The translations under genes and the position numbers were made by a program. From NCBI GenBank assembly GCA_002914845.1, contig JXTC01000170.1, positions 360,589-424,588 on the forward strand: a stretch of DNA of 64,000 bases. The letters are read 5' to 3'. Below are positions 24,907 to 37,400 of the stretch, in pieces. The stretch's first letter is position 1; each line of letters opens with the position of its first letter. This DNA is from Trema orientale (taxonomy: Eukaryota; Streptophyta; Magnoliopsida; Rosales; Cannabaceae). The notes under the pieces are model-generated. The model was not told the origin of the DNA, ran no database searches, and saw only the letters and a program-made list of their open reading frames with translations.

Positions 24907-27313
24907 CTAACCACAGCAATTGCTATTCTGCTGAATTGGCTGCCCCTTCATTTCAACAGTTCCAGTCGACTTGGCAGCAGTTGGTTGGTTACCCATTCTG
25001 CACAAATTTATCGAATAAAAAAGTTTAAGAACAAATATAATGCAACCACATAAATAATGCATGCACGTGTTAATTCTTGATTTCACCAGCCATAGTTAAG
25101 AAACCGTTTAGAAGAAGCAAAAAATTCGTAAGTCGTTACTTTTTCTTAATCTCGGCAGCCATGGTTAAGAAAGCCTGCTCCACGTTGATCGAGTCTTTAG
25201 CACTTGTCTCAAGGAAAGGGATCCCAAGCTCATCTGCAAATGCCTGCAGTTCATTTCAGCAAAGGAGGCCGCAGTTAGACTTGAACTAGCAATTACCAAT
25301 TAATCATCATCTTCTCAAGAGCAAGAAAAACTAGTCTGGTATGCTTTACAAATATTCTGGCTTTCCAATCTTAAGACAGGGTAACTGCTTTTAAATTGGA
25401 CCGAGAAAGCAAACATAGAAATCATCTTTAGGTATTTTATAGTCCACTCACCTCAACCAGCAGTTATGAGTTGCCTAATCCAAAGAACAAATCTTCCATA
25501 TGCTTTAAGCATGTTCCTTTATCCCTAACACATACATATGATGCATATAGCCTATTGCGTAATATGGCGTTTACAGAAGTCACACCAACATCAAGCTGTC
25601 GGTTAATTGCAGTTTTCGGCAGAGGCTTGGCACATCAATTAACAAGAGTGCCAGTGATGAGCAAAACCTCAGCCAAAAAGGTAAAGCACTAATAAATATA
25701 AGACCATTTTATTCTTCATCGAGGGGTCATGCATCTGAGTTACGACGTATACCTTTGCTGTTTGAGTGTCTACAACCTTGTTCTCAACTAAATCGCATTT
25801 ATTTCCAACGAGAAGCTTGCATACGCTTTCATTTGCATATCTATCAATCTCATTCAACCACTGCTTGACATTGTTGAAGCTCTCCATCTCGGTAACATCA
25901 TAGACAATCTGTTGCATACTCCACACAAGACAATGATGAAAATTCGGTTAAGGGCCCCCCAATCATAATTTCTAAAAGAAACACAAACTTGCTGATTGCA
26001 AATGGAAGCCAGCAATGAAATAATCTAGAAAATATGAGCATATCACAAATTGACCGTTATAAGCAAAGATTCAATGTCTGTCTAAACTAAAACAAATTCT
26101 TTGCACCGCAGTGCGTGGCCCCACAACCCCCATCTCCCCCAGTGGCAAGAGTTGCTCACAATGATCCCATGTGCTCCTCGGTAGTAACTGCTTGTTATAG
26201 TTCTGAACCGCTCCTGTCCAGCAGTGTCCCACTGGAATTACAGAAGAAGAAGAAGAAGAGAATAGGTTAAATTTCTACAAGCATTGACGATGGATGTGCA
26301 GTCCAACAATGAAGTGTGGGCGGCTTACTTATGGTATTGGAAAGAGTCTGATGAATATAAAAACGTGAAAAACGAAAGCAAAGCACAATAACAACAAAAA
26401 GGATAAATAAGTGAAATGAATTGAATTAATCAGGAGTATCAGGTATCTGTCTTAAACTTGGATAGTATAAAAATGACAATGACAATTACAATAAGGATTT
26501 CTAGTTTATAATCCTGTTGGATAATGCAATACGAAAAAACATATGGAAGATTAGATGGATTGTTTAGGGAAATTGGGCAAAAGAGAAAGCCCTCACATTC
26601 CAAAACAGTAGTAAAGTAAACAAAAACATATATTGCTCACATTGAGAGATTCAAAATGAGGTAGAAGTTTGATAGTAGACACTAGACAGACATAAGAAGA
26701 AGAAAAAGAAGAGCAGTCAAAACACACAGATTTTGAACTGTTAACTCACAATTTGAAGCTTGATAGTCTTGCCATCGAGCTCCACAGTTCTGATTTTCTG
26801 GGCAAATTTAATTAGGAACATAAGTTTTAGAGAGCTTGAATTGAAAAAATTGCAAAATGCAATTACCAGTAAAATGAAGTGTGGGAAGTGCTCTCACAAA
26901 ATCAACACCAATGGTGCTTATGTAGCTGTCCACATAAGAATCATCCTGAAACACAAACAAAGAAACAAAACCCTAAAAAATTAGCCTGCTTTTTCTTTTT
27001 CTTTTTATTTTTCCTCAAAAAACAACACATTTTTAACAATTGATTGTCTTTTTGTCATTGTGATGAATCGTATTTTCAGAAACAAAAAGAAAAAGAAAAG
27101 AAAAAGTCAAACTGACAGCAAATCGGAGGAGGAGGCACGATTTCCCCACCGACGAGTCTCCAATTAGCAGAAGCTTAAACAGATAATCGCTGTAATGATA
27201 ATAAACCAAACCAAACCAAACCAAACCAAACAAGGTCAATTCCATCAAAACAAACAAACAAACCAACAAATCAAAAGTACAAACATACAACAAAATCAAA
27301 AATCAAAACGACT

Positions 27314-27344
<31 letters not shown>

Positions 27345-27365
27345 GCCTTACTACTCGTTGCTCAT
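24907..27365 (-). CDS. RABD1: RABD1-type small GTPase (RAB1 family), 201 aa
   Basis: Eight exons on the minus strand: 27365-27352 (14 nt), 27189-27117, 26945-26898, 26797-26750, 26231-26160, 25908-25753, 25243-25140 and 24997-24907. They give 201 residues in one frame. The start [20 protein letters not shown], the segment [20 protein letters not shown] and the end NSNCCG distinguish RABD1 from RABD2. Motifs: GDSSVGKS (15-22), STIGVDF, WDTAGQE (Gln 67), NKCD (121-124), SAK, and a terminal CC for prenylation. RAB1/RABD proteins control ER-to-Golgi transport. The large first intron carries ACCAA repeats (about 27,203-27,231) and a (GA)n run (about 27,312-27,340) next to the tiny first exon. The gene is not part of the recalled Arabidopsis At1g09620-09660 block. 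Confidence 0.95.
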
Positions 27366-27744
27366 GATTTTGATTTGGGATTTTGCAATGCGAAAGATGC
27401 TGGTTTCTTTCAAAATTCTGGGTTTGGTTTTCTTTGGAATTGGAAAAGCTCTTCTTTTTCTTTGCTTTCCTTAATCCTTTTTTAAAGAGAAATATTAATA
27501 GTTAGTTAATATTATTTTTTCAAAAGTGGGTGGCCACCGCTGCTGCTGCCTCCTCAGTCCTCACTTCTCTCTTCCTCTCCTTGCTCTGTTGCTTGTCCCA
27601 CCTCCACTCTTCCAAATTCTCCGATATGCCCCTCTCCCTTCTGCTCCCTTTCCATCTTACATATCTATTGCCAAAATTTCGTTTTTTAGGATTTATTTTA
27701 TTTTATGTTTGACCCAAATGCATTTAAGAAGATGCGTTTTCACC

Positions 27745-28126
27745 ACCCACCAAATAGCCTAGTGATGATACCTTTACCCTCGAGTCTAAGACTACGTTTA
27801 CCCTCGAGTCTAAAGTCGTGAGTTCGACCCTGAGTGGCTCATTTGAGAGTCTTAAACATAAGGGTATTACTTATTAACCTAGTTGTTTGGATGGGGTTGA
27901 AGCTCTTAAGATATCATTTTTGCTAGTTGTTCGGAATCCTAAGGTGTCGTTTTCTCTAGTTGTTCGGATGAGATTCAGGTGACGAACTCTAGCGTCCGGT
28001 AGAGACGATCCGCCCATAGGGTCGAGACGAACATTTTTGAACTAGGTTGAAGCCCCTATAATCACACTCAGGGAGTGTAGCCACATTGATCGCTCTTCCT
28101 CCCTTTTTTGCTATCCGAAAAAAAAA
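27745..28126 (+). mobile_element. tRNA-derived SINE candidate
   Basis: An A-box-like TAGCCTAGTGAT (27,755-27,766) and a B-box-like GAGTTCGACCC (27,820-27,830) lie on the + strand, and the unit ends in an A-run at about 28,118-28,126. The A-to-B spacing is stretched by a 24-bp duplication (TTTACCCTCGAGTCTAA at 27,773 and 27,797); removing one copy restores normal spacing. The body also repeats a CTAGTTGTTCGGA-type block. I could not find a clear target-site duplication, so the left edge is approximate. Confidence 0.5.
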
Positions 28127-28334
28127 TGTGTTATAAATTTTTATCAATAAATGTAAAAATCTCTTATTTAGAATGTATTAATAGACCTCCTATTTAGAAT
28201 GTATTGCTTGTTTTAGTACATTTTGGTAACCTTTACATAGAATAATTAAAGTAAAAGGTTTGTTACCCAAAACTAGATATGTAAAGTGGGTCAGACTGGG
28301 CCGGTGCGATCCGACCCAACCCATATTCTTATTA

Positions 28335-28734
28335 GGGGAAATTATACAATATACGGTGCTTTTGAAAAAAATTAGAAAAATACGATGGTTTTCTATTTTT
28401 TGAGATGCGGTACGGTTTTTATTAGAAAAATACCGTTTTTCAGAAAATATTTAAAAAAATATCATTTTTTAAAATAGTAACTGGATTCTGGTAACCAGTT
28501 TCTGGTAACTAGTAACCAAAGATATTTATAACTGATATATAACTAGTAATCAGTAACCGGTAACTAGTTTCTAGAAATCGGTAACCAGTAACTATTTTAA
28601 AAATGGTATTTTTCTAAATATTTTTTTTAAAGTGATATTTTTCTAATAAAAACCGTATGAAAATTAGAAAAAAGTTTGACTTCCGTATTTTTGTAATTTT
28701 TTTCAGTTTTTGTAGGTATAAGTGTTAGAAACCC
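28335..28734. mobile_element. Foldback MITE, family F copy 1, with 9-bp target duplication (400 bp)
   Basis: TTCTTATTA is present on both sides (28,326-28,334 and 28,735-28,743). Inside, the two halves are near inverse copies of each other: a TTTTTATTAGAAAAATACCG-type outer block, then AAAATAGTAACTGG, meeting around GGTAACTAGT motifs in the middle. The 9-bp duplication is the hallmark of Mutator-like (MULE) transposition. Extreme ends start with GGG. A second copy lies at about 62,354-62,743 in inverse orientation. It has no coding capacity. Confidence 0.8.
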
Positions 28735-29210
28735 TTCTTATTAAGAGGTCATACACGGCCCATAGGTCTAGCCCACATTTTATGCAGGTCTAAGTGAGTT
28801 GTGTCTATGCAGGCCGAATATGGACTAAAATGTTGGAATAATTTTGTCGTTGTTTTATGCTTTAAAATATCAAACATGTGCTTGTGTGGGCTAAAATATA
28901 AGCCTAAAACCCTTTCATATTATTTTAAAATTTGAATAAGTTGAAAATAAATAAAAATAAGTAAATAAATAACATTAAAAGAATATAAATGAAAATATTT
29001 AATTAAAATCTTTTTAAATTTTAATTAAGAAATATATTTAAAATTATATATAAAATGGCTAAATGTGAGCCTAATGTGGATCGAACCGAGCCAAGCCGAT
29101 AGACCTGGCCCAGCTCGATCTCTACTATATGTAACGGGCCGAACCAATACCATGCTTTTAGAATATCGGCCGACCCACAAAGTCTAGCACCACATTGACA
29201 CAAACTTAAA

Positions 29211-29501
29211 GAGAAATTTAGGTGGATGACCAAAATTTTAAATTTGATTAAGTAGATGTCCACTTTTAAAATTTTATAGCTAAATGTCCAGGTATATATA
29301 TTTTTACACTTGGTAGATACACATATCTACCAAATTTAGTTACTGTACTGAGATGCACTTGGTATATAATTTTTTATACTTGGTATATAAAATTTTACAT
29401 TTAGTATATATGTATATATACCGAATATTTTGCTATAACATTTGACAAAAGGACATTTACTGAAATTGGGCCCAAAATTTGATCATATTTCTATAAGCCC
29501 C
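29211..29501. mobile_element. MULE-type MITE, family B copy 1, with 9-bp target duplication (291 bp)
   Basis: AAACTTAAA flanks both ends exactly (29,202-29,210 and 29,502-29,510). The element begins GAGAAATTTAGGTGGATGAC and ends ATTTCTATAAGCCCC. Its two ends share only loose inverse similarity. The interior repeats CTTGGTATATA-type phrases. A second copy lies at 62,744-63,034 in inverse orientation. The 9-bp duplication points to Mutator-like transposition. It is non-coding. Confidence 0.8.
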
Positions 29502-29510
29502 AAACTTAAA

Positions 29511-30454
29511 TGGATCTAAAAAGTACTTCTTTCATAGACGCTCAAATTCTAATTATTATTTATTATCCCAAATTGTTTCTAATATATATTCTGATTTCAT
29601 CTTGTCCTTTTCCCATCCCTTACCATTTTTTTTTTTTCAATTTTCACCCATTTCACCCCTCGGATCTTACTTTTTTTTTCCTTTTCCGCACTTAATCCAT
29701 TTTACACCATTCAAGAAAGAATTCTTATACTTTTTTTTTTTAAAATTTTATCTATCCTTTTATTTTTTTTTACAAAATTAGTCATATAATTTCAGAATCT
29801 CAACAGTGATATTTATATTTAAAGAATAAGAATTGAAAATTCTCAAACAAAATTCAACATCTATTGAATGATTTTAAATGAATTCTTTTTTATTGTCTTG
29901 TGTGAGAGACTTGATGTTTACTTAATTAGGTATGGGAATGACCCCCTCAGCTCTTTATGATTAATTAAATTAAAATCAAAATTCTATTTATTCAAAAAGT
30001 AAATATTATTTGTTCAGTAAATTCCTTTCTCTATTAAACAATATGAAGAATATGAGAAAGTAAGATAGTCCAAACTTTTGCAACTATTTATATCGTTCAT
30101 ACGCAATTTCACTGAAGAACTTTTTATTGAAAAAGACAATCATAAAGTATTTTTCCAAGCCATTATTCATTGATTGTATATATATATATGTGTGTATTTC
30201 TTTAAATAATATCAAGGCTTCTTTTATTTTAAACCATAGAGTAGATAATCCAATCTGCTAAAATCTTAATTCTTGACCCTGTTTAAGATAGAGTGTGAAA
30301 GTCAATTATATAGAGATATGTGCGTGGGGAGATTTCTTTTTTTTTTTTTTTTGTACATATATATAAAAAATTATGTACTTAAAAATAATTTTATTAAGGT
30401 TTCCTTTTCTTATTACATTGAAAATTATTGAAATGAGGTGTAGGGATAATTCTT
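29511..30454. other. AT-rich intergenic DNA, no supported gene
   Basis: T-runs, A-runs and short TATATA stretches. No exon, RNA gene or element edge was recognised. Confidence 0.5.
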
Positions 30455-31549
30455 AGTTTGACTCATTGTCTGATTCAACTGTTTAGATGGCTTACTACAC
30501 TGTACACTCATCTATTACACAATGAAGACATGTATGGTACCAGTAGAGATGTTACAGTTACTCGGTTTGGGATTTTGTCTTCTGTTGATGGCATGGCGCA
30601 TATCCAAAATCATCCGATATCTCTCCATCAATTCTTAATAAGATGAAGCAAGAGTTTTGAGTACTGCTATCCATTTGATATTCGAGTTTCTGGTAAAGAT
30701 CTAATTAACAATCACTTTAACTTTCTCCATTTATAAACAACCACACAGCAATTATGTCCAAAGAAACACTGGCCACTGTCCAAATAATGAGCTGAATATT
30801 GCTGTCACGACAACTGAGCAGCATGCATTACCAGAATTTCATTTTCCGGGAGGCTCTTAGGACTGGCTTTTATGATCTTCAAGCTGCCATGGATGAGTAC
30901 AAAAACCTTATTAATGAACCGTGATTTAGTATTGGCGTTTTATGGATGTGCAAACTAGGCTTATCACTCCAATCTGCCCACACTATGCAGACTATGTATA
31001 TGGCAGATGTTCCAGATCTAACCCTGAGGCTGAGGGAGTGCCAACAAGTACTTGCAAGAGTCAGTAGTCTTAATGAGGAAGCTGCTTCAGAAGCAAATCT
31101 TAGGCTCAAACAATGCCAATAGGAACAATCTGGTAGGTTTGATATATGTCCACCGACAATTTGATGGGTGGAAAACAGAATGCTTGAGAATGCGCTAAGA
31201 AACGAGGAGAGGGGAGATATTGCAGGCTATACAAGATAGCTCTGTCCGTCCAAATGATAACTTTAGAATAACCCAGAAGCTTTGTATGCCCTTCATGAGA
31301 TTCAAGAAGGATGAGGCAATTGCTCTTGGGGTTGAGGCCTTAGACTTGAAGCTACCATTTGGAGAGATTGAGGTCCTTCAAGAGAACTTGGACCTGATTA
31401 ATTAAGATCAGACAAATTGGTCTTGAAGAGGTTGAAGTTTTGTCTGTTACCGATCCTGATGCTCTTGCCAAAGCTGGTTCTCATGTAAGATTAATACACT
31501 ACACCAGAATCCTCAGTTCCCTGGAAACCCAACTGCAATATATTTGACC
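30455..31549 (+). pseudogene. Decayed 3' part of cytosolic leucyl-tRNA synthetase
   Basis: Reading the three + frames gives, in order, pieces matching the C-terminal half of plant LeuRS: DSLSDSTV and MAYYTV, LNKMKQEF, HYQNFIFREALRTGFYDLQA, MCKLGLSL-region remnants, DVPDLTL, LIYVHRQFDGWKTECLRM, KLCMPFMRFKKDEAIALGVE, ALDLKLPFGEIEVLQENLDL, QNPQFPGNPTAIYL. The segments are split by many stops and frame changes, and a block is missing around 30,755-30,790 (the KMSKS-containing region). No intact domain remains. In Arabidopsis LeuRS (At1g09620, from memory) is next to RABA2a (At1g09630). The position here, beyond RABA2, suggests an ancestral gene left to decay more than a random retrocopy. Confidence 0.9.
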
Positions 31550-33460
31550 ATGTAGGATTTTTCTTTTCAAAGAAATTTTCAATGTTACTGATAGTGAAGA
31601 TGTTAATTTTTTTTATTTTTTTATTTTTTGGCGGCCCTTCTTTAAATCATTTTCTGCGCGATGTTGTTTAATCTCCTCTATATTGATGGATAGGTTGTAA
31701 CTTATAAGAAGCTGATGGATGGTGTTGTTGATGAATGAATTGATCCTGGAGGAATTTGAGTGACAAAAGGGGTCATAAGTGTGTGTTATAGATGAAGTGT
31801 ATTTGATGACTTTTGAAGCAACGCTGCTGGAACTGATGGTGAAAATGAAGGGAGGCAGATTACCAGTCTTTGGTTGCTTGCGACCAACTTGTGAAGTGAA
31901 TTCTTCTGATGGTGATGGTTGTGGTTTTAAGTTTTTGTTTTCTTTGTTGCGCTCTATCTGTATAGAATTTTGAACTTTTTTGGGCATGTTTGTTTCTGAA
32001 AATTTTCTTCGTCTCTCTTTAATATTTTTCATTTGAACTTGCATAATCGTTCTGTTTTAACTTATTATAGATAGAAATGTTCTTTTTCTTTGTCCCATTT
32101 GGGATATCGTTTGTTCGTTATAAATTCCCATAAGCAAAAGAAAGCTATGTTTGTACTTTGTAAGTTAATAATAACAAACAAATAGATTTCTATGTGTGGT
32201 GGGAAGGGGAGCATTGAATTTTTTGTGGTCTTCTCTCTTCAGTTACAATAATTCATTGAACCGTTCTAGCCAAAATATCATGGCATGGCGTGGCAGCAAC
32301 ACCGTATTTATCAAAGTAAAGTACACACCACCATACATGACATGACACTCGTAAAATCTGTTAAAAAAAAAAAAAAAGGAAAAGGGGTGAACTACTTAAC
32401 TCCTGCTGTATTCTTTATTAAAGTCGAACACAGTACACACATCTTGAGCTGGCTGTGGATGGACAAGGACAACACAAATGGCTGCGATTGGGTTTTGAAT
32501 CTGATGGTACGTAAAGGTTTCCAATGGAATATGGAATCTCCAACTTTTGAAGTGGTTAGTACAAAGGGCTGCTTTCCCATCGTCTGGTCTCCACAGTTAG
32601 TTAATGGATCATGTTCATATTCCCTTTCTTTGTTTATTTACTTCAATTTGGAAATACAAATCGGTCTCCACTTGTCTCTGAAATTTCCAACACGACCCAC
32701 TTCAGGTGGCATTGGCTGACCCCTACTAGTGCCACTACTGAGTCTAAAATATCATTGTTTATTGAGCAACACTAATAATTAAATGTTTTTAGTCACCAGT
32801 TTGGCCTTTGGACAGGAAACCTGTCCTTCCCATTAAACCTCTGGTGCCCAGTTACTTATGAGCATCTATCAGGAAAATGAAGCCAGTATTGGACCTACAT
32901 AATTGTTGTTCCCTAAATAGATGTTCTATTTTATGCTGCTTGTTGATTTATAATATATATTTACCAGATTTGAAATCTGATTGTGTATATGAGAAAAAGG
33001 GGTGTCATTGTCAATAAACAAGAGAATATGAGTGTTATGATGTGGTGGAAGCTTCTCTATTATCAGCATCAATGCTACTAGTATGCTAAATATAGTGGCC
33101 AAAGGGATAATCCTAATAATGAGCGAGATTATCAAAGCACAAGCATATAGATAATAGACCCATTTACAATTTTAGTGGGATTCTCATTCTTATTCCACCA
33201 CCAACACATATCAAGTAGCTCAATCTTATTCCACGCCATTGGCCTCCTGGAATTCTTTTTTCATTCTTGTCACCTTTTTCTTTTCTCTTTGCTTTGTGGG
33301 ACCCTTTTCACTGACCCCATCATTCATTTTTCATTTGATATTGACACTCATGAAGATGGAGTAATTATTGCCTTTTTCTTTCTTTTTTTCTTCTCCTTCT
33401 TCTAACCAGGAGGAGGTCCATCATATCCCTTTTTCCTTGTGGATAGCCAAGAGCTGAAAC
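31550..33460. other. Intergenic DNA, no supported gene
   Basis: Moderately AT-rich sequence. Open frames of up to about 144 codons (31,613-32,044 and 32,285-32,719) show no recognisable domain and no support from splice structure or composition. The CT-rich stretch at about 33,240-33,410 may belong to the promoter or leader of the receptor kinase downstream. Confidence 0.45.
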
Positions 33461-33865
33461 AAGTAAGTTTTTTGTTTTCTTCCAAGTTTGTAAATTTCCT
33501 TTTTCCATTTTTATTCCTTTAACAGTCATATACTTTGACTAGTAGTTTCTAATAATTTTCGACTTCTAGATTGTTTCTGAATTCATATTTGGGTTCTGGT
33601 CTGAGTGTGGAAACTCGTTTTAAGTTGATCTTGGTAAGTCTAGTATAGAACCAAGATTATCTATTTTTCAATTTTCCATGCTGAGTTCTTCTTGTTAATT
33701 TATATGCTGTATTATGTGTGTGCTGCTCTTAATATGATTGCTTATAATTAGTACTGTTGCATTATATGTATATAACATGCACCCTTTTTAGTTTCACAGA
33801 GATATTTTGCATATAAAATTCGTGGATTTTATAGTACGGAAATGATGAGCGTACTGTAAGATAAG

Positions 33866-34022
33866 ACAGTTTTGTACAGATATTCATAAGATATTTGCCA
33901 TGTTTCACTCGACAAAAGAAGTAAGAGAGAGACAAAAATGATAGTTTTGCACAGATATATATATATATAAGATATTTGCCATGTTTCACTCGACAAAACA
34001 AGTAAGAGTGAGACAAAAATGA
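33866..34022. repeat. ~76-81-bp tandem duplication upstream of the LRR receptor kinase
   Basis: Two adjacent units, about 33,866-33,941 and 33,942-34,022, each contain AGATATTTGCCATGTTTCAC and TCGACAAAA and end near GACAAAAATGA. They differ by a TA-repeat expansion and a few substitutions. They lie in the 5' region of the kinase gene, possibly within a leader intron. Confidence 0.8.
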
Positions 34023-34468
34023 ACAGCAAGTCTGACACCCTCATTCCGAACAAATAATGCAAGCACTTGAAGTTTTAGATAGTGAATAACGAAAGCCTTA
34101 CACTGCTAGCTGCCAATATGCACCTACCAAGTCCAATACAACCAACATACTATTTTTGCTTCTCATGCAGAAGAGGAGCTTACGCTTTGAAACTCGAATA
34201 AAGTGGGATGATTTTGAACCATATACGTTCTCATGCGTACTTTCTCTCGAGCTTTCTTGTGTTTTGTGGTTGTTACTTGCAACAGGATTCTATAATTTGA
34301 TGGAGACATTCATGTTATGTTGCTTACTAACACATCAATAATCCAATCTGTTATGTTTTCTGACGTTGTTGTACAAAACATCATGTTGTTATTTTTGCAG
34401 GACTCCAAAGGGGGACCGGACAGAGATCTCTTTGGTTATATTTGTGGACTGAAAAACGACTATTTAAC

Positions 34469-37400
34469 ATGCTTGGAGTACTTTCCAGCTCGCTTTCTGT
34501 AAAGCTAACCTTAAAATGGCTAATGCTCCTCCTGTTGTTAAAGATCAGTTATCAATCCACAGAACCTGATTTGGAAGGTACATTTAATGCTACAACTCAG
34601 TCGTGATTTATTTCGTTTTACTGTTCAAAGATATGACAATGCAGCAGGTTATGATCTTTAATTCTTATCAGAGGGGGGAAAAAAATAATGTGAAACATGA
34701 TGAGCCTAAAAGCAAAATTCCCTGCCAAAATTCTTAATGGCCAGCTTTCTCATGGTAGAACATCCATTATTCCGTTTTAGAGAAGATGGATCCTTCTTCC
34801 ATTTATTGTTAATTTCTATGTGAAGATGTTGGGTTGTATCATATGTTTAACTGCTAAGTGCTAACTTTTCCACTTTCAATAATGTTCAGGTTTAGCTTTG
34901 ACTGATTTACTGAGGTCACTCAATGATTCCAATGGTCGGATAACAGATTGGAACTACAATTTTGTGAGCCCATGTTTCAGTTGGTCTCATGTCACCTGTC
35001 GGGGTGGAAAAGTGATATCCCTGTAAGTCCAAGTGCAACCACTTGGATTAGAGCATATCTCAGTTCAGATTGATTGCAAAGATTTGTTGATTGCTTTAAC
35101 TATGAACTTCTGTTTCTGGGTTTATTAGAATCCTATTGCTTTATTTGTAATTTTCTTTTCTTTTTTATAGGTTGCAGTAGATTAAGTATGTGAATGTTAC
35201 TTATTGCAGGAGCCTGGCTTCAATTGGATTTTCGGGAACCCTTTCACCAGCAATTACGAGGCTTAAATATTTGGCTAGCCTGTAAGTAGTGGTCTTTGCA
35301 AATAAGGTTTAACATTTCACATGACTAGGAAAAGTTGAATGAAAAACCATCTAATATATAGTGCGCATAATTTGAAACTACTGTTGGTGTGTTGCTTGTA
35401 CTTCGTAGAAATTCTTGACAACGACGAATATCGCATTGAGACATAGTCATGAAAATTTCGTTTTTTCATTGCTTTATGGGGTTTTAAGAGTTATTAAGGT
35501 TAACCTTGAGGCAGAAATTCTGAGTGGAATTTTCATTTGAACTGTCAATTCTATGATGTTAAGTTCAATTTAAATATATATATATATATGTATGTATGTA
35601 CTTCATGCAGGGACATTGAGAACAATAATTTAAGAGGTCCTCTACCAGATTACCTTGCTAACATGACTCATCTACAGAATCTGAATCTCGCCAACAATAA
35701 TTTTAGTGGCTCTATACCCGTTACTTGGGGTGAACTTTCCAGTTTAAAGCATTTGTAAGGCTGTCTTTTCCCTCTGCATGAGTTCATACTTGCAATTTGT
35801 TCCCATCTCATCTGTCTGAGTAATCAACTGCTCGAGTTTAACCTGTGTTGCAGGGTACTGAGGGGGAACCACATAACTGGAAAAATTCCTGATTCAATTA
35901 CAAATATAACCGGGTTGACAGAACTGTAAACAGTCTTTCTGGCTTCTGCTCTTGTGTTGTTGTCAATCTCATCTTATTTTTCTATGGCGGTTATAATGAT
36001 ATAATTTCTTCTTTTGTTTTTTTATTGCAGGGATCTTTCATCCAATGACTTAAGCGGAAGCATCCCCATGCAACTCTATTCAGTTCCCAACTTCAAGTAA
36101 ATCCATTAGAGACTTTATTTCTCATCACCCAATGACATCTGCATTGTTAATGGATTTTTAATCAACCTTTTTTTTTTTAATAGTGGAAAGACGATGCACT
36201 ATTATGCTATAGGTAAATCATTAAGTACAGCGTTAGAGATACACTCGGGTATCTCGTTTTTCCACACCATATTAGTACATGAGGATAAAGCAAAACGAGC
36301 TGGTGAATGAGCCGCTTCATTCCCGGTACGGGGAATATGAGAGCAGCTAACATTATCTAGCCAAGAGAGATTGACAATAATGTCTTCGATAATAGAGCTC
36401 TCAACACCAAGGGAGCTCCTAGAAAGAGTAATTGTCAAACTTTTCATGCTGCAGACAAATCTTGAAATGAAAAGCAAATAAGTTTTACTGTCATGTCCAC
36501 AATGACAACCGGCAACTTTTTTATATCTCCTGTGGATTGCAATATACTTTATGTCTAAAATTATAGCATCTTGCCAGTTTTACAGGAACGCGTCTTTTTT
36601 GTGGCTCTGGCACGGAGCAACCTTGTGTTTCTAACTCTCCTCCTCAAGGTGTATTCATTGTACTCTTGAACTGATTTGGTCCTACTTTATTAATATATTA
36701 TCATCTAGTTTGAACCTACTTGTTACAAAATTGTCAGTTTCAACCAACAAGGGAAAACTTGAAGCTATTGTAACTTCTGCAAATTGTGCTGCATTTATAC
36801 TTCTTTTTGTTGGGGCTATCTTTGCATACCGATATCATCAGCGTCAGAGCAAACTCAAACAAGAAGTGTTTGTTGATGTTGCAGGTAAATTTTCTATCTT
36901 AAGATTACAATGTACTTAGTAGTGTAGTAGTGTGAAGCTTGACAGTAGGGTAGTAAGGATTGATATTAATTCCGAGCACGTTTAGTAAACTCATTGTAAG
37001 CAATGGCTTACAATACTTGTGTAATGGAACTAATACTAATCATTCACAAATTTAGGTGAAGATGACTGCAAAATCTCCTTTGGCCAGTTGAAAAGATTTT
37101 CTTTGCGTGAAATTCAGCTTGCTACTGACAACTTCAGCGAAAGCAACATAATTGGACAGGGAGGCTTTGGGAAAGTGTATAGAGGTCTCCTCTTAGACAA
37201 CACAAAGGTTGCAGTGAAACGTCTTGCAGATTGCTATAGTCCTGGCGGGGAGGCTGCATTCCTCAGAGAAGTTCAACTAATTAGTGTGGCGGTCCACAGG
37301 AATCTCCTGCATTTGATCGGGTTTTGTACTACCTCAACCGAGAGAATCCTAGTTTATCCATTTATGCAAAATCTAAGTGTTGCATACCGCTTGAGAGGTA

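Noticed and set aside
31613-32044. 143-codon frame on the minus strand downstream of the LeuRS relic
   Set aside because: Low-complexity Asn/Lys/Ser composition; probably chance in former 3' DNA of the decayed gene.
32285-32719. 144-codon frame on the + strand near 32.3 kb
   Set aside because: It contains a poly-Lys run from an A-tract and no recognisable domain. The sequence around it shows no promoter or splice structure.
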